Shown one piece after another: positions 54,920-64,000 of a stretch of 64,000 bases of DNA. The notes below the pieces were generated by a model that saw only the letters and a program-made list of their open reading frames with translations, was not told where the DNA came from and searched no databases. The stretch comes from Mesorhizobium sp. BR1-1-16. GTDB taxonomy: Bacteria > Pseudomonadota > Alphaproteobacteria > Rhizobiales > Kaistiaceae. The position numbers and the translations under genes are program-made. The first letter of the stretch is position 1, and each line of letters starts with the position of its first letter. Location: contig NZ_JAIUIE010000013.1 in assembly GCF_020165495.1 (NCBI RefSeq), forward strand, positions 1-64,000, in the 5' to 3' direction.

Positions 54920-56138
54920 ATCCGAAGCGCAGCGGGCGTGGCGGCGGCTGGAAGCTCTGGCGGCCTGCACGGACGAGCCGGGGCGGATCACCAGGCTCGC
55001 CTTCTCGCCGGCCTTGAAACGGGCGAACGCGCTCGTCCTCGGCTGGATGCGGGAGATCGGCATGACGGCGTCGATCGACCCGGCGGGCAATGTCGTCGGC
55101 CGCTATGAAGGCCTCTCCGTCGACGCGCCGACGATCATGCTGGGCTCGCATCTCGACACCGTTCGCGATGGCGGCCGCTATGACGGCCCGCTCGGCGTCA
55201 TCGCAGGGCTTGCGGTCGTCGAACGATTGGCCTCGGCGTCGCGCCGGTTGCCGGCTGCGATCGAGATCGTGGGTTTTGCCGACGAGGAGGGGACCCGGTT
55301 TGGTGGCTCCGTCCTCGGCAGCATGGCGATGGCGGGCATCGTCCCGCCAGACTGGCCCGCCCGCGTCGATATCGACGGCGTTTCGGCTGGAAAGGCCGTG
55401 ATCGCCTTCGGTCTCGATCCAGCGCGCATCTCCGAGGCTTCGCGCCGCCAGAAGGCACCTCTTGCCTATGTCGAACTGCATATCGAGCAGGGTCCCATCC
55501 TTGAAGGTCGCGATGCTGCGCTAGGCTGTGTTACCGGGATCGCGGGTGCGCTGCGGGCGAAGGTCACGGTCTCGGGCAAGGCCGGCCATGCCGGCACTGT
55601 TCCGATGGATATGCGGGCGGATTCGCTCGTGGCTGCGAGCGAGTGCATTCTCGCGGTCGAAAGGGTCGCCAAGCAGTTTCAATGCATTGCGACGGTCGGG
55701 CAGATCCGTTGCCATCCCAACGCCACCAATGTCATCGCTGGCAGCGTCACCTTCTCGCTGGATATCCGATCGCTCGAAGACGGCAGCAAGAGCGCGGCAG
55801 TTGCGGATATCGTTCGGGCGTTTGCGGCGATCGCGGAAAACCGGCGGCTCCGTGTCGAGACCGAGGTCACGTCCAATACAGACGCGACGCTCTGTGACGC
55901 GCGCCTCACCGGCATCATCCGCGACGTGTTGGCTGAAATCGGACCCACCGTTGTCGAACTGCCCAGCGGCGCCGGCCATGACGGTCTCAACATGGCGCAT
56001 ATCGCCCCGATCGCGATGATCTTCGTCCGCTGCAAGGACGGCCTCAGTCACCACCCCGATGAGTCGATCACGATTGATGACCTGGCGATCGGGATCGATG
56101 CCCTCTCGGCAACCTGCACGATGGCCGCGGCCGGATAG
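54903..56138 (+). CDS. Allantoate amidohydrolase/N-carbamoyl-amino-acid hydrolase (M20)
   Basis: Binuclear zinc enzyme of 411 residues in the AllC/HyuC/beta-ureidopropionase branch. Sites include IMLGSHLDTVRDGGRYDG, the acid pair in FADEEGTRFGG, VELHIEQGPILE, the lid GKAGHAGTVPMDMRAD and the closing CKDGLSHHPDES. It removes the carbamoyl group with release of ammonia and CO2. Next to the AllE-like cupin it fits allantoate to ureidoglycine conversion; next to the hydantoinase it also fits N-carbamoyl-amino-acid hydrolysis. It begins inside the cupin gene (17-base overlap) and converges on the MalK-type ATPase gene 6 bases away. Confidence 0.85.
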   Translation: MSVSDRSEAQRAWRRLEALAACTDEPGRITRLAFSPALKRANALVLGWMREIGMTASIDPAGNVVGRYEGLSVDAPTIMLGSHLDTVRDGGRYDGPLGVIAGLAVVERLASASRRLPAAIEIVGFADEEGTRFGGSVLGSMAMAGIVPPDWPARVDIDGVSAGKAVIAFGLDPARISEASRRQKAPLAYVELHIEQGPILEGRDAALGCVTGIAGALRAKVTVSGKAGHAGTVPMDMRADSLVAASECILAVERVAKQFQCIATVGQIRCHPNATNVIAGSVTFSLDIRSLEDGSKSAAVADIVRAFAAIAENRRLRVETEVTSNTDATLCDARLTGIIRDVLAEIGPTVVELPSGAGHDGLNMAHIAPIAMIFVRCKDGLSHHPDESITIDDLAIGIDALSATCTMAAAG

Positions 56139-56144
56139 CCGAAC

Positions 56145-57227
<1,083 letters not shown>

Positions 57228-57236
57228 GGTCACCTC

Positions 57237-58313
57237 CTATGCGCCCGCTGGCAGCCAGCTCTCATATTTCGGATGATCCGGACCGATCGGCCATGTGACT
57301 TCGGTTTGCGTCTCGGACGAGTGATAGAACGCTGTCACGATCTCCAGCGCGCGGCGCGAATCGGCTGTTGTCACCGGCAGCGGTCCGCCTGAGACGAGCG
57401 CGGCATGGAACAGCGCCATCTGGGTCTCGAAGCGCTGCGGCACATGCCGCCAGTCCTTCAGTAGAGCATCGATCGCAGCCTTCGCCTTGTCGTTGCGCGG
57501 CAGAATGGTCCAGGGCTTGTTGCCGGGCGAATAGGCCTCGTGATCGCTTTCGAAGGTGACGTTCTCGAACATGAGGCGGAGGCGCGAAATCTCGTCGGCT
57601 GCGCCGAGCGTCGCCGTCAGCGAGGCGAGCGCCCCGCTTTCGAGCGCGACACTCGCCGAGACGCAGTCCTCGACCTCGATCGGATTGACGCGGGTCGCGA
57701 CGCGGCCGAACAGGCTCTTCATCGGTCCCATCAGATAGGTCAGCATGTCATGCTGATGGATGGCGTGCGTCATCAGCACGCCGCCGAGTTCGGTTCGCCA
57801 TTTGCCGCGCCAGGGCACGGCATAATAGTCGGCCTCGCGCCGCCACAACGTCTCGACCGTCGCGACATACGGCTTGCCGGCGATGCCGGCATCGATGATC
57901 GCCTTGGCCTGCTGCACGCCATCGCCGAAGCGGTACTGGAACACCGGCATCAGCCGGCCACGCGCTTGCTTCTCTGCAGCGATGACGGCGTCCACCTCGG
58001 CCAGCGAGCCGACCAGCGGCTTCTCGCAGACGACATGCTTGCCGGCGGCGAGCGCTGCCATGACCATGGGATAATGCACCATCGGCGGCGTGCAGATATC
58101 GATGATGTCGAGATCGTCCATGGCAAGCAGATCATCGAAATCGGCCGTTCGCCGCTCGATGCCGAACTCATCGGCGAGGCCGTTCATGCGGCCGGGATCG
58201 AGATCGCAGATCGCGAGCAGCTTGAACTTGTCCTTATTCGTAAGATAGCCCTCGACGATATGAGAGCGGCCGATGCCGCCGCCGACGACGGCAACCGTCT
58301 TGATCTCGCTCAT
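57237..58313 (-). CDS. Gfo/Idh/MocA-family oxidoreductase 1
   Basis: NAD(P)-dependent sugar or cyclitol dehydrogenase of 358 residues. The Rossmann loop is TVAVVGGGIGRSHIVEGYL at the N-terminus; the family EKP motif with catalytic Lys is HVVCEKPLVGS near residue 95; the second domain continues to the end, with GGVLMTHAIHQHDML carrying the catalytic His region. The ATG at 58313 overlaps the stop of the previous dehydrogenase gene (ATGA). It is probably an early oxidation step on the sugar taken up by this operon. Confidence 0.9.
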   Translation of the reverse strand: MSEIKTVAVVGGGIGRSHIVEGYLTNKDKFKLLAICDLDPGRMNGLADEFGIERRTADFDDLLAMDDLDIIDICTPPMVHYPMVMAALAAGKHVVCEKPLVGSLAEVDAVIAAEKQARGRLMPVFQYRFGDGVQQAKAIIDAGIAGKPYVATVETLWRREADYYAVPWRGKWRTELGGVLMTHAIHQHDMLTYLMGPMKSLFGRVATRVNPIEVEDCVSASVALESGALASLTATLGAADEISRLRLMFENVTFESDHEAYSPGNKPWTILPRNDKAKAAIDALLKDWRHVPQRFETQMALFHAALVSGGPLPVTTADSRRALEIVTAFYHSSETQTEVTWPIGPDHPKYESWLPAGA

Positions 58314-59326
58314 TGCTGCCACTCCGTGCCGCGCTCGGCGATTGCCTGGGCTTCAAGGGCGAGTTCCATTGCCTTGAAGCAGTGTTCCTGGCCCATCGCC
58401 GTCTCGGTCCGGTCGCGGATGTCAGCGAGAAGCTGAGGGCCGTAAGGGAGTTCGACGCCGCTGCAATCGATCGCCTGAACGCCCTTGCCGTTGACGAGGA
58501 AAAGATGGTCGGTGCCCGGCCGCCCGGCGATATCGATATATTTGCGAAGCTCGATATAGCCCTCGGTGCCGAGGATCGTCAGCCGTCCGTCGCCCCAGGT
58601 CGGCAGGCCGGAGGGGGTGAACCAGTCCACGCGGACATAGCCGGTGGTCCGCGCGGTCTTGAGGTGCATGTCGCCGAAATCCTGCAGGCCTGGCCGGCCG
58701 GAATTGGCGCGGTTGGCGACGCTGGCCGACACCACTTCGGCGTCGAGCGTGCCTGAGAAGAACAGGAACTGCTCGCACTGATGCGAGCCGATGTCGCAGA
58801 GAATGCCGCCATAGCGCTGGCGCTCGAAGAACCATTCCGGGCGCTGGTTGTTGCGGATGGCGTGCGGGCCGAGGCCGACGGTGTTGATGACCTCGCCGAT
58901 CGCGCCGGCCGCGACCAGTTCGCCGGCCTTGACGGTGGAGCGGGTTTCGAAATGCTCGGAATAGCAGATCGAGAAGATGCGGCCGGTTTCGCGCTGCGCA
59001 GCCCTGACGGCGGCAAGCTGGTCGAGGCTGATCACGCCCGGCTTGTCGCTCATGACATCCTTGCCATGCCGCATTGCCTTGATCGCGATGCCGGCGCGCT
59101 CGTCGAGGATCGCGGCGGTGACGATGAGGGCGATGCTATCGTCCTCATAGATCTCCGCGGCGCTGGCGGCCCGTCGCGCGCCGCCATAGCGCTCGGCGAA
59201 GGGGGTCGCGAGAGCGTCCTCCGGCGCATGGAAGGCGACGAATTCGGCTCCGGCGCGCAGCAGGAGGTCGACCTGGCCGTAGATGTGGCTGTGGTTGAGG
59301 CCGATGACGGAAAATCGAATGCTCAT
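58310..59326 (-). CDS. Gfo/Idh/MocA-family oxidoreductase 2
   Basis: Second dehydrogenase of 338 residues: N-terminal FSVIGLNHSHIYGQVDLLL departs from the usual GxGxxG but keeps the fold; the family Lys lies in KDVMSDKPGVISLDQL near residue 95, and the active-site region in GILCDIGSHQCEQFLFFSG. The two dehydrogenases in a row resemble cyclitol, levoglucosan or keto-sugar interconversion operons. The ATG at 59326 is chosen from homology; 54 extra upstream codons are not conserved. The two proteins are translationally coupled. Confidence 0.9.
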   Translation of the reverse strand: MSIRFSVIGLNHSHIYGQVDLLLRAGAEFVAFHAPEDALATPFAERYGGARRAASAAEIYEDDSIALIVTAAILDERAGIAIKAMRHGKDVMSDKPGVISLDQLAAVRAAQRETGRIFSICYSEHFETRSTVKAGELVAAGAIGEVINTVGLGPHAIRNNQRPEWFFERQRYGGILCDIGSHQCEQFLFFSGTLDAEVVSASVANRANSGRPGLQDFGDMHLKTARTTGYVRVDWFTPSGLPTWGDGRLTILGTEGYIELRKYIDIAGRPGTDHLFLVNGKGVQAIDCSGVELPYGPQLLADIRDRTETAMGQEHCFKAMELALEAQAIAERGTEWQQ

Positions 59327-59373
59327 CGCGGAAAAGTCTCTTGCTGGCGGCGTTGGGGGAGGGGCCTTGGCGG

Positions 59374-60267
59374 CTAACGCTTCATGCCGGTGGTTGCGAT
59401 GCCTTCGATCAGAAGGCGCTGGAAGATGAGGAAGAACAGGAAGACCGGAACCAGCGTCAGCGTCGACATCGCGAACAGCCCACCCCAATCGCTTTCGGCG
59501 CTCGAGTCGACGAAGGTTCGAAGTGCCAGCTGGACGGTGTAGGTGCGGATGTCGGAGAGATAGATCAGCGGGCCGAAGAAATCGTCCCAGGTCCAGATGA
59601 AGGTGAAGATCGCCGCCGTGGCGAGCACGGGCATCGACAGCGGCAACAGGATCTTCCAGTAGATGCGCCAGGGGCTGCAGCCGTCCATCATCGCGGCCTC
59701 ATCCAGTTCCTTCGGCAGGTTGCGAAAGAACTGCACCATCAGGAAAATGAAGAAGCTGTCGGCGGCGAGGAATTTCGGCACGACCAGTGGCAGGAAGGTG
59801 TTCACCCAGCCGAGCTGGTGAAACAGCACATATTGCGGGATCAGCGTCACCTGATAGGGCAGCATCAGCGTGCCGAGCATCATCGCGAACCAGAACCGCC
59901 GGCCTCGGAATTCGAGCCGCGCAAAGGCGAAGGCGGCGAGCGAGCAGGTGGCGAGATTGCCGATGATCGCCAGGACGGCAATGATCAGCGAATTCAGGAA
60001 GAAGGTGTCGAAGCCGATGCGAAGGCCGGTCCAGCCGCGAAAATAGGATGCAAGGCTCCAGGAGCTAGGCCAGAGGCTCGTCGCCGTAAAGATCTCGTTC
60101 TCTGGCCGGAACGAAGCCGAGAGCATCCATAGAAGCGGGTACAGCATCAGGATCGAGGCGAGGATCAGCAGCCCATGCGCCAGAAGCGATAGCGCGCCCT
60201 TGCGCAGCCGGCTCGTCTCGCCGGCCTCGCCCGTCACGACGGTCAGGCGCTGGGTGTCAGTTGTCAT
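59374..60267 (-). CDS. CUT1 ABC transporter permease (MalG/UgpE type)
   Basis: Permease of 297 residues with six helices: LLAHGLLILASILMLYPLLWML first, and the EAA loop DEAAMMDGCSPWRIYWKILLPLS near residue 190. It begins 11 bases inside the end of the MalF-type permease gene, so the two are coupled and form the heterodimeric channel. Confidence 0.95.
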   Translation of the reverse strand: MTTDTQRLTVVTGEAGETSRLRKGALSLLAHGLLILASILMLYPLLWMLSASFRPENEIFTATSLWPSSWSLASYFRGWTGLRIGFDTFFLNSLIIAVLAIIGNLATCSLAAFAFARLEFRGRRFWFAMMLGTLMLPYQVTLIPQYVLFHQLGWVNTFLPLVVPKFLAADSFFIFLMVQFFRNLPKELDEAAMMDGCSPWRIYWKILLPLSMPVLATAAIFTFIWTWDDFFGPLIYLSDIRTYTVQLALRTFVDSSAESDWGGLFAMSTLTLVPVFLFFLIFQRLLIEGIATTGMKR

Positions 60268-61213
60268 AATGCACCCAGTATTTCGACGTCAGGAACGAGA
60301 AACTGGTGAACACCGCGACGATGACGAGCAGGATCCAGGCAAGCGCCGAAGCATAGCCCATGCGAAAGAAGCCGAACGCTTCCTGATAGAGATAGAGCGT
60401 ATAGAACAGTGTCGAGTTGATCGGATTGCCGGTGCCGCCCGAGATGATGAAGGCCGGCGTGAAGCTCTTGAAACCCTCGATGGTCTGGATGATCGCATTG
60501 AAGAAGATCACCGGCGTCAGGAGCGGCAGCGTGATCTTGCGGAACATGCGCCATTTGCCGGCGCCGTCGAGGCTGGCCGCCTCATACATGTCGAGCGGAA
60601 TCTGCCTGAGGCCGGCGAGAAAGATGATCATCGGCGAGCCGAACTGCCAGACGGCGAGGGCGATCAGCGTCCAGAGCGAATAGCGCGGGTTGGAAATCCA
60701 GCTCGGGCCGACAATGCCGAAATTCAGCAGGAACTGGTTGACGAGACCATTGCCGGCAAAGAGCTGGCGCCAGAGCACGGCGATAGCGACCGAGGCACCG
60801 AGCAGCGACGGCAAATAGAAGATGGCGCGATAGATCGGCAGCCCGCGCATGCCGCGATTGAGCAGCAGCGCGACGACGAGCGCGAAGGCGAGTTTCAGCG
60901 GCACAGAGACGATGACGAAGGTCAGCGTCACCCGCATCGATTGGATGAACTTGGCGTCGGCAGTGAAGATGCGCACGAAATTCGCGCCGCCGTTCCAGTG
61001 CGGCGCGGTCAGCAGATCGAAATCCGTGAAGCTCAGATAGAGCGAGATCAGGATGGGCCCGAGGGTCAGGCCGAAGAAGCCGATGAACCAGGGCAGAAGG
61101 AAGAGATAGCCGGGGCCATGCTTGCTGCGCGCTGCGGCGAAGCGGGAGGGAGAGGCTGCGGCGATGGCGGGCGAACCGCCGCGCGCGGCCTCCGGGGACG
61201 GCGCCGAGGCCAA
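60257..61213 (-). CDS. CUT1 ABC transporter permease (MalF/UgpA type)
   Basis: Permease of about 318 residues: first helix YLFLLPWFIGFFGLTLGPILI, coupling loop YEAASLDGAGKWRMFRKITLPLL near residue 220. There is no good ATG. The frame is open into the binding-protein gene, and a TTG at 61213, 4 bases after that gene's stop, is the most sensible start. It completes the channel with the MalG-type partner. Confidence 0.85.
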   Translation of the reverse strand: MASAPSPEAARGGSPAIAAASPSRFAAARSKHGPGYLFLLPWFIGFFGLTLGPILISLYLSFTDFDLLTAPHWNGGANFVRIFTADAKFIQSMRVTLTFVIVSVPLKLAFALVVALLLNRGMRGLPIYRAIFYLPSLLGASVAIAVLWRQLFAGNGLVNQFLLNFGIVGPSWISNPRYSLWTLIALAVWQFGSPMIIFLAGLRQIPLDMYEAASLDGAGKWRMFRKITLPLLTPVIFFNAIIQTIEGFKSFTPAFIISGGTGNPINSTLFYTLYLYQEAFGFFRMGYASALAWILLVIVAVFTSFSFLTSKYWVHYDN

Positions 61214-61217
61214 GGCC

Positions 61218-62510
61218 TCAGCCCTTCTTGGCGCGAGCCAATGTGGCGCTGGCCTGATCGAAAAAGGCCGGGCCGGCGTCCTCGGGCGACGTCTGGCCGA
61301 AGGCCACTTCCTGGCTGGTGGTGCGAAGCTGCGTCGAGACTTCGCCGGCATTGGCAGGCGGCGCCGGCGGCAGGGCCCCGAGCAGGTCACCGAGATTGGA
61401 GACGAATTCGAGCGCGATCTTGCTCTGCGCATCCAGCGTCGGCGCCACCACCTCGCGCGTCGAGGCTTTGCACGGGATGCCGCGCTCGACGCCCAGCGCC
61501 TTGGCCGCTTCCGGGTCCGAGATGAAGAAGTTGATGAACTTGGCGCTCAGTTCCTTGTTGGCGGAGGTGCCGCCGATCGAGAAGAACATCGAGGGCTTGC
61601 GATAGTGACCGCCGCCACTGCCCGGCTTGATGCGCGGGAAATTGGTCATGGTCAGCGGATCCTTGTTGACGGCCTGGAAGGCGATCAACTGGTTCGAATT
61701 GGCGAAGGTGGTCGTCGCCTTGCCGAGCGTGATCATCGTGTTCTCGATCGCGTCGGTCGCGTCGAGCGCCTGGTCCTCGGCCGAGACGATGACGTCCGCG
61801 GCCCGGAGATCGGCCCAGAGCTTGAACCAGTCCGTCATATCCTGGCCGTCGAAGGCGGCCTTGCCATCCGCGGTGTAGAGCGCCTTGCCGCGCTGGCGCA
61901 GCCAGTTTTCGAGCGCCGGCTCGACGCCGCTGCCGTCCTGGAACAGCTTCATGCCGGAGCGCTTGTTGGCCGCGTTGAACTTCGCCGCGAGCGCCGGGAG
62001 GTCCTCATAGCTCAGATCACGGCCGGGCGACTCGATGCCGGCTTCCTTGAAGGCGGCCTCATTCACCATCAGCGCGACGGAATTGGCGCCGAGGCTGATG
62101 CCGTAGAGCTTGCCGTCGACCTTGCCGCCGTCGAGCTGGTCCTTATCGAAATCATCCAGTTGCAGCGCGCCGCCGACGAATTCGTCGAGCGGGGCGATAC
62201 CGTTCCGGATCGCGTATTCGACGATGTAGCGATAGTCCATCTGGATGATGTCGGGCGCGTTGCCGCCGGCGGTCTGCGTGCCGAGCTTGGCCCAGTAATC
62301 CTGGAAGGCCATGAACTCGCCATCAATGGTCACGCCCGGATTGGCCTTCGAGAACAGGTCCGTCGCGGCGAAGGTCCGGTCGGCGCGCGCCTTGCCGCCC
62401 CAGAAGAGCAGGCGAAGCTTGGTGTCGGCGGCGAAGGCCGGGCTGATTGCGCCGGCAGCGAGCGCCGCGGCGCTCCCAAGCAGGAACTGGCGCCGGTGAA
62501 GCGTCGTCAT
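61218..62510 (-). CDS. CUT1 extracellular solute-binding protein, Tat-exported
   Basis: Binding protein of 430 residues. The N-terminus MTTLHRRQFLLGSAAALAAG has a twin-arginine motif (RRQFLLG), so it is exported folded by Tat, followed by a cleavage region AISPAFAA. The mature part (KLRLLFWGGKARADR, TAGGNAPDIIQMDYRYI) is SBP_bac_1 family. First gene of the sugar operon, just downstream of the operator-promoter at 62575-62619. The ligand is a sugar or cyclitol, not identifiable by sequence alone. Confidence 0.9.
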   Translation of the reverse strand: MTTLHRRQFLLGSAAALAAGAISPAFAADTKLRLLFWGGKARADRTFAATDLFSKANPGVTIDGEFMAFQDYWAKLGTQTAGGNAPDIIQMDYRYIVEYAIRNGIAPLDEFVGGALQLDDFDKDQLDGGKVDGKLYGISLGANSVALMVNEAAFKEAGIESPGRDLSYEDLPALAAKFNAANKRSGMKLFQDGSGVEPALENWLRQRGKALYTADGKAAFDGQDMTDWFKLWADLRAADVIVSAEDQALDATDAIENTMITLGKATTTFANSNQLIAFQAVNKDPLTMTNFPRIKPGSGGGHYRKPSMFFSIGGTSANKELSAKFINFFISDPEAAKALGVERGIPCKASTREVVAPTLDAQSKIALEFVSNLGDLLGALPPAPPANAGEVSTQLRTTSQEVAFGQTSPEDAGPAFFDQASATLARAKKG

Positions 62511-62574
62511 AGTGCAGTCCTCCCGTTCTGGTTGCGACGAAGGCTGAGGTCGCTGCGCTCTTGGCGGCGCTAAA

Positions 62575-62588
62575 TAACCAATTGGTTA
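62575..62588. promoter_or_regulatory. TetR operator at sugar operon promoter
   Basis: TAACCAATTGGTTA is a perfect 14-bp palindrome; on the minus strand it is preceded by TG, giving TGTAACCAATTGGTTA. It lies directly after the predicted -10 of the binding-protein gene and shares its ACCA core with the site at 63412-63429. The core ACCA-N2-TGGT also matches the E. coli RutR box, in line with the RutR-like regulator next door. Confidence 0.7.
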
Positions 62589-62590
62589 CA

Positions 62591-62619
62591 ATCTTGGGTC
62601 AATCGCCGGATGGTGTCAA
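62591..62619 (-). promoter_or_regulatory. Sigma-70 promoter of the CUT1 sugar operon
   Basis: On the minus strand a perfect TTGACA (62619-62614) is followed after 17 bases by CAAGAT (62596-62591). The -10 is weak, as expected for a regulated promoter, and the operator begins at once downstream. Confidence 0.6.
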
Positions 62620-62636
62620 GCCGGCCTGCGGCTTGG

Positions 62637-63323
62637 TCAGCGCGTGCAGAGATAGTCGAGCACCATGCGCACGGCATGGGCTTCGCGTTCCTGGATCAGG
62701 GCGAACTGGCCTAAGTCGCGTTCGAAAATGACCGACAAAGTCTTCATGTTGGAGACATAAAAATAGCCAAGGCTCGCAACCGAAATATAGAGCTGCATCG
62801 GGTCGACATCCTTGCGGAAGACGCCGCTCGCGATGCCGCGCTGGACGATAGCCCTGATCTCGGCGACGAGCGGGGAATGCAGCGCCGGGATGTCCTTGAT
62901 CTGCTTCAGGAAGCGAGCGTTCTGCAGATTCTCGACCGCCAACAGCCGCGGAAACCACGGATTGGCCAGGAAATGGCGAAAAGTGAACCGCACCAGCCGG
63001 TCCATCGCGTCGACAGGAGCGAATTCGCTCAGCGACAATTCCTGTTCGCCACGCCGGATTTCCTGATAGGCGTCGAGCAGGACAGCGCTGTAGAGCGCTT
63101 CCTTGTTGCCATAGTAGTGGTACAGCATCCGCTTGTTGGCCTTGGCACGCTCGGCGATCGCATCGACCCGCGCCCCGTTGAAACCCTGCTCGCAGAACTC
63201 ATCCCGCGCCGCTTTCAGGATGGCCGCCTTGGTGCGTTCCGCATCGCGCGGCCGGATTGAGCCAACCCCGGCGCTTCGTACGGCCGTCGGTTCGGCGGGG
63301 ACGATCTCTCCGTCGTTATCCAT
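62637..63323 (-). CDS. TetR-family regulator, RutR-like
   Basis: Regulator of 228 residues. The TetR helix-turn-helix is at about 25-75 (ILKAARDEFCEQGFNGARVDAIA, then KANKRMLYHYYGNKEALYSAVL), with a long ligand domain (FTFRHFLANPWFPRLLAVENLQN) like that of RutR. It is flanked by the two related palindromes and probably represses both the sugar operon and the dehydrogenase gene on its other side; the second site also overlaps its own upstream region, so autoregulation is likely. The ligand may be the sugar or its oxidation product (inference). Confidence 0.9.
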   Translation of the reverse strand: MDNDGEIVPAEPTAVRSAGVGSIRPRDAERTKAAILKAARDEFCEQGFNGARVDAIAERAKANKRMLYHYYGNKEALYSAVLLDAYQEIRRGEQELSLSEFAPVDAMDRLVRFTFRHFLANPWFPRLLAVENLQNARFLKQIKDIPALHSPLVAEIRAIVQRGIASGVFRKDVDPMQLYISVASLGYFYVSNMKTLSVIFERDLGQFALIQEREAHAVRMVLDYLCTR

Positions 63324-63381
63324 CGCATTTGCTCATTTTCGGCGGCCTGCCGCGCATTTTTTCAAAGCGGCAGACGGCGGC

Positions 63382-63411
63382 TTGACTCGTGATTCTAGCC
63401 ATGTCTACCTG
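63382..63411 (+). promoter_or_regulatory. Sigma-70 promoter of terminal dehydrogenase gene
   Basis: TTGACT (63382-63387) and TACCTG (63406-63411) are separated by 18 bases. The TetR operator starts at the next base, the same geometry as at the sugar operon. Confidence 0.5.
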
Positions 63412-63429
63412 TGTAACCAAACAGTTACA
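63412..63429. promoter_or_regulatory. TetR operator at dehydrogenase/TetR intergenic region
   Basis: TGTAAC (63412-63417) and GTTACA (63424-63429) are perfect inverted half-sites with a 6-base centre. It is the counterpart of the palindrome at 62575-62588. Confidence 0.7.
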
Positions 63430-63442
63430 AGGAGGCTGTCTG

Positions 63443-64000
63443 GTGGCTGACAGGCGAATCGGCGTCATCATGCATGGCGCAACTGGACGCATGGGCTACA
63501 ATCAGCACCTCGTCCGTTCGATCCTCGCCCTGCGCGATCAAGGCGGGATTGTACTCGGGAACGGCGACCGTCTCGTGCCAGAGCCGATCCTGGTCGGGCG
63601 CGACGGCGACAAACTGAGGCGGCTTGCCGAGAAGCATGCGATCGACCGCTGGTCGACGGACATCAATGCCGTGCTTGCCGACCCTTCCGCTGCGATCTTC
63701 TTCGATGCCGGGACGACGCGGATGCGCGCTGGCCTGCTCGGCCGGGCGATCGATGCCGGCAAGCATGTCTATTGCGAGAAGCCGGTCGCCGAAGACTTGC
63801 ACATCGCCGTCGCGCTCGCTCGAAAAGCCCGGTCGGCCGGGATCAAGCACGGTGTCGTTCAGGACAAGCTTTTCCTACCGGGCCTGCTGAAGCTCGCGAT
63901 GCTCCGGGATTCAGGCTTTTTCGGCCGCATCCTCTCGGTGCGGGGCGAGTTCGGATATTGGGTCTTCGAGGGCGACTGGCAGGTTGCGCAGCGTCCCTCC
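63443..64000 (+). CDS. Gfo/Idh/MocA-family oxidoreductase 3 (partial, cut by window edge)
   Basis: The first 186 codons of a dehydrogenase, open to the end of the window. GTG at 63443 follows GGAGG by 7 bases and starts VADRRIGVIMHGATGRMGYN, a Rossmann loop with GATGRMG, then HVYCEKPVAEDL with the catalytic Lys near residue 114. It is divergent from the TetR gene and sits behind the second operator, so it is probably coregulated with the two dehydrogenases of the sugar operon. Confidence 0.85.
   Translation, partial: MADRRIGVIMHGATGRMGYNQHLVRSILALRDQGGIVLGNGDRLVPEPILVGRDGDKLRRLAEKHAIDRWSTDINAVLADPSAAIFFDAGTTRMRAGLLGRAIDAGKHVYCEKPVAEDLHIAVALARKARSAGIKHGVVQDKLFLPGLLKLAMLRDSGFFGRILSVRGEFGYWVFEGDWQVAQRPS

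Overview
The window is GC-rich and reads as a chromosomal segment of an alphaproteobacterium of the Hyphomicrobiales (Rhizobiales) type. The best markers are the cell-cycle regulator CpdR next to a tRNA-Val(GAC), a small heat-shock gene with an RpoH promoter and a ROSE-like RNA thermometer, a small RNA with AbcR (alpha-r15) architecture, and many ABC transporters with their own local regulators. No insertion sequence, phage gene, CRISPR array or rRNA was seen. The genus cannot be fixed from the sequence alone.

Left accessory block (1-12.7 kb). Two tandem 8-oxoguanine deaminase paralogues and a TDT-family exporter lie on the minus strand. A LysR gene is divergent from the exporter and converges on a RidA gene. 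A plus-strand operon follows: an NMT1/THI5-type ABC importer, a cytosine-deaminase-like amidohydrolase, an FAD-linked oxidase and two paralogous flavodoxin-fold quinone reductases. A good sigma-54 site lies before this operon. The block looks like nitrogen scavenging from N-heterocycles.

Housekeeping core (12.7-33.7 kb). galU and galE are divergent. They are followed by a membrane-bound lytic transglycosylase, an SGNH/DUF459-like exported protein lacking its catalytic residues, an octaheme cytochrome c with TPR repeats, gltD and gltB (candidate sigma-54 promoter), threonine aldolase, hsp20, small exported proteins, a lysophospholipase-like hydrolase, an inositol-phosphatase-family gene, the AbcR-like small RNA, N-formylglutamate amidohydrolase, cpdR and tRNA-Val.

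Small regulator pairs (33.7-37.6 kb). These are HxlR with an FMN reductase, a LysR gene with an alpha/beta hydrolase, and a GntR/UTRA regulator that faces the next operon.

Catabolic island (37.6-56.1 kb). Operon A encodes a PfkB kinase, a BtpA/SgcQ-family TIM barrel, a complete ribose-type (CUT2) ABC importer and an M20 amidohydrolase. Operon B encodes a LacI regulator, a second CUT2 importer and a phosphotriesterase-related protein. A second PfkB/BtpA pair follows, with divergent starts 25 bp apart, and then a TenA-like protein, a hydantoinase, RidA, a ureidoglycine-aminohydrolase-like cupin and an allantoate-amidohydrolase-like enzyme. The inferred theme is uptake and phosphorylation of glycosylated N-heterocycles or ureides, release of the sugar, then ring opening and nitrogen recovery. 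This combination is the strongest candidate for an undescribed pathway here.

Right block (56.1-64 kb). A minus-strand CUT1 sugar operon (Tat-exported binding protein, two permeases, two Gfo/Idh/MocA dehydrogenases, MalK-type ATPase) sits beside a RutR-like TetR gene. A third Gfo/Idh/MocA gene is cut by the window edge. Related palindromes (core ACCA-N2-TGGT) lie just downstream of the predicted promoters on both sides of the TetR gene.
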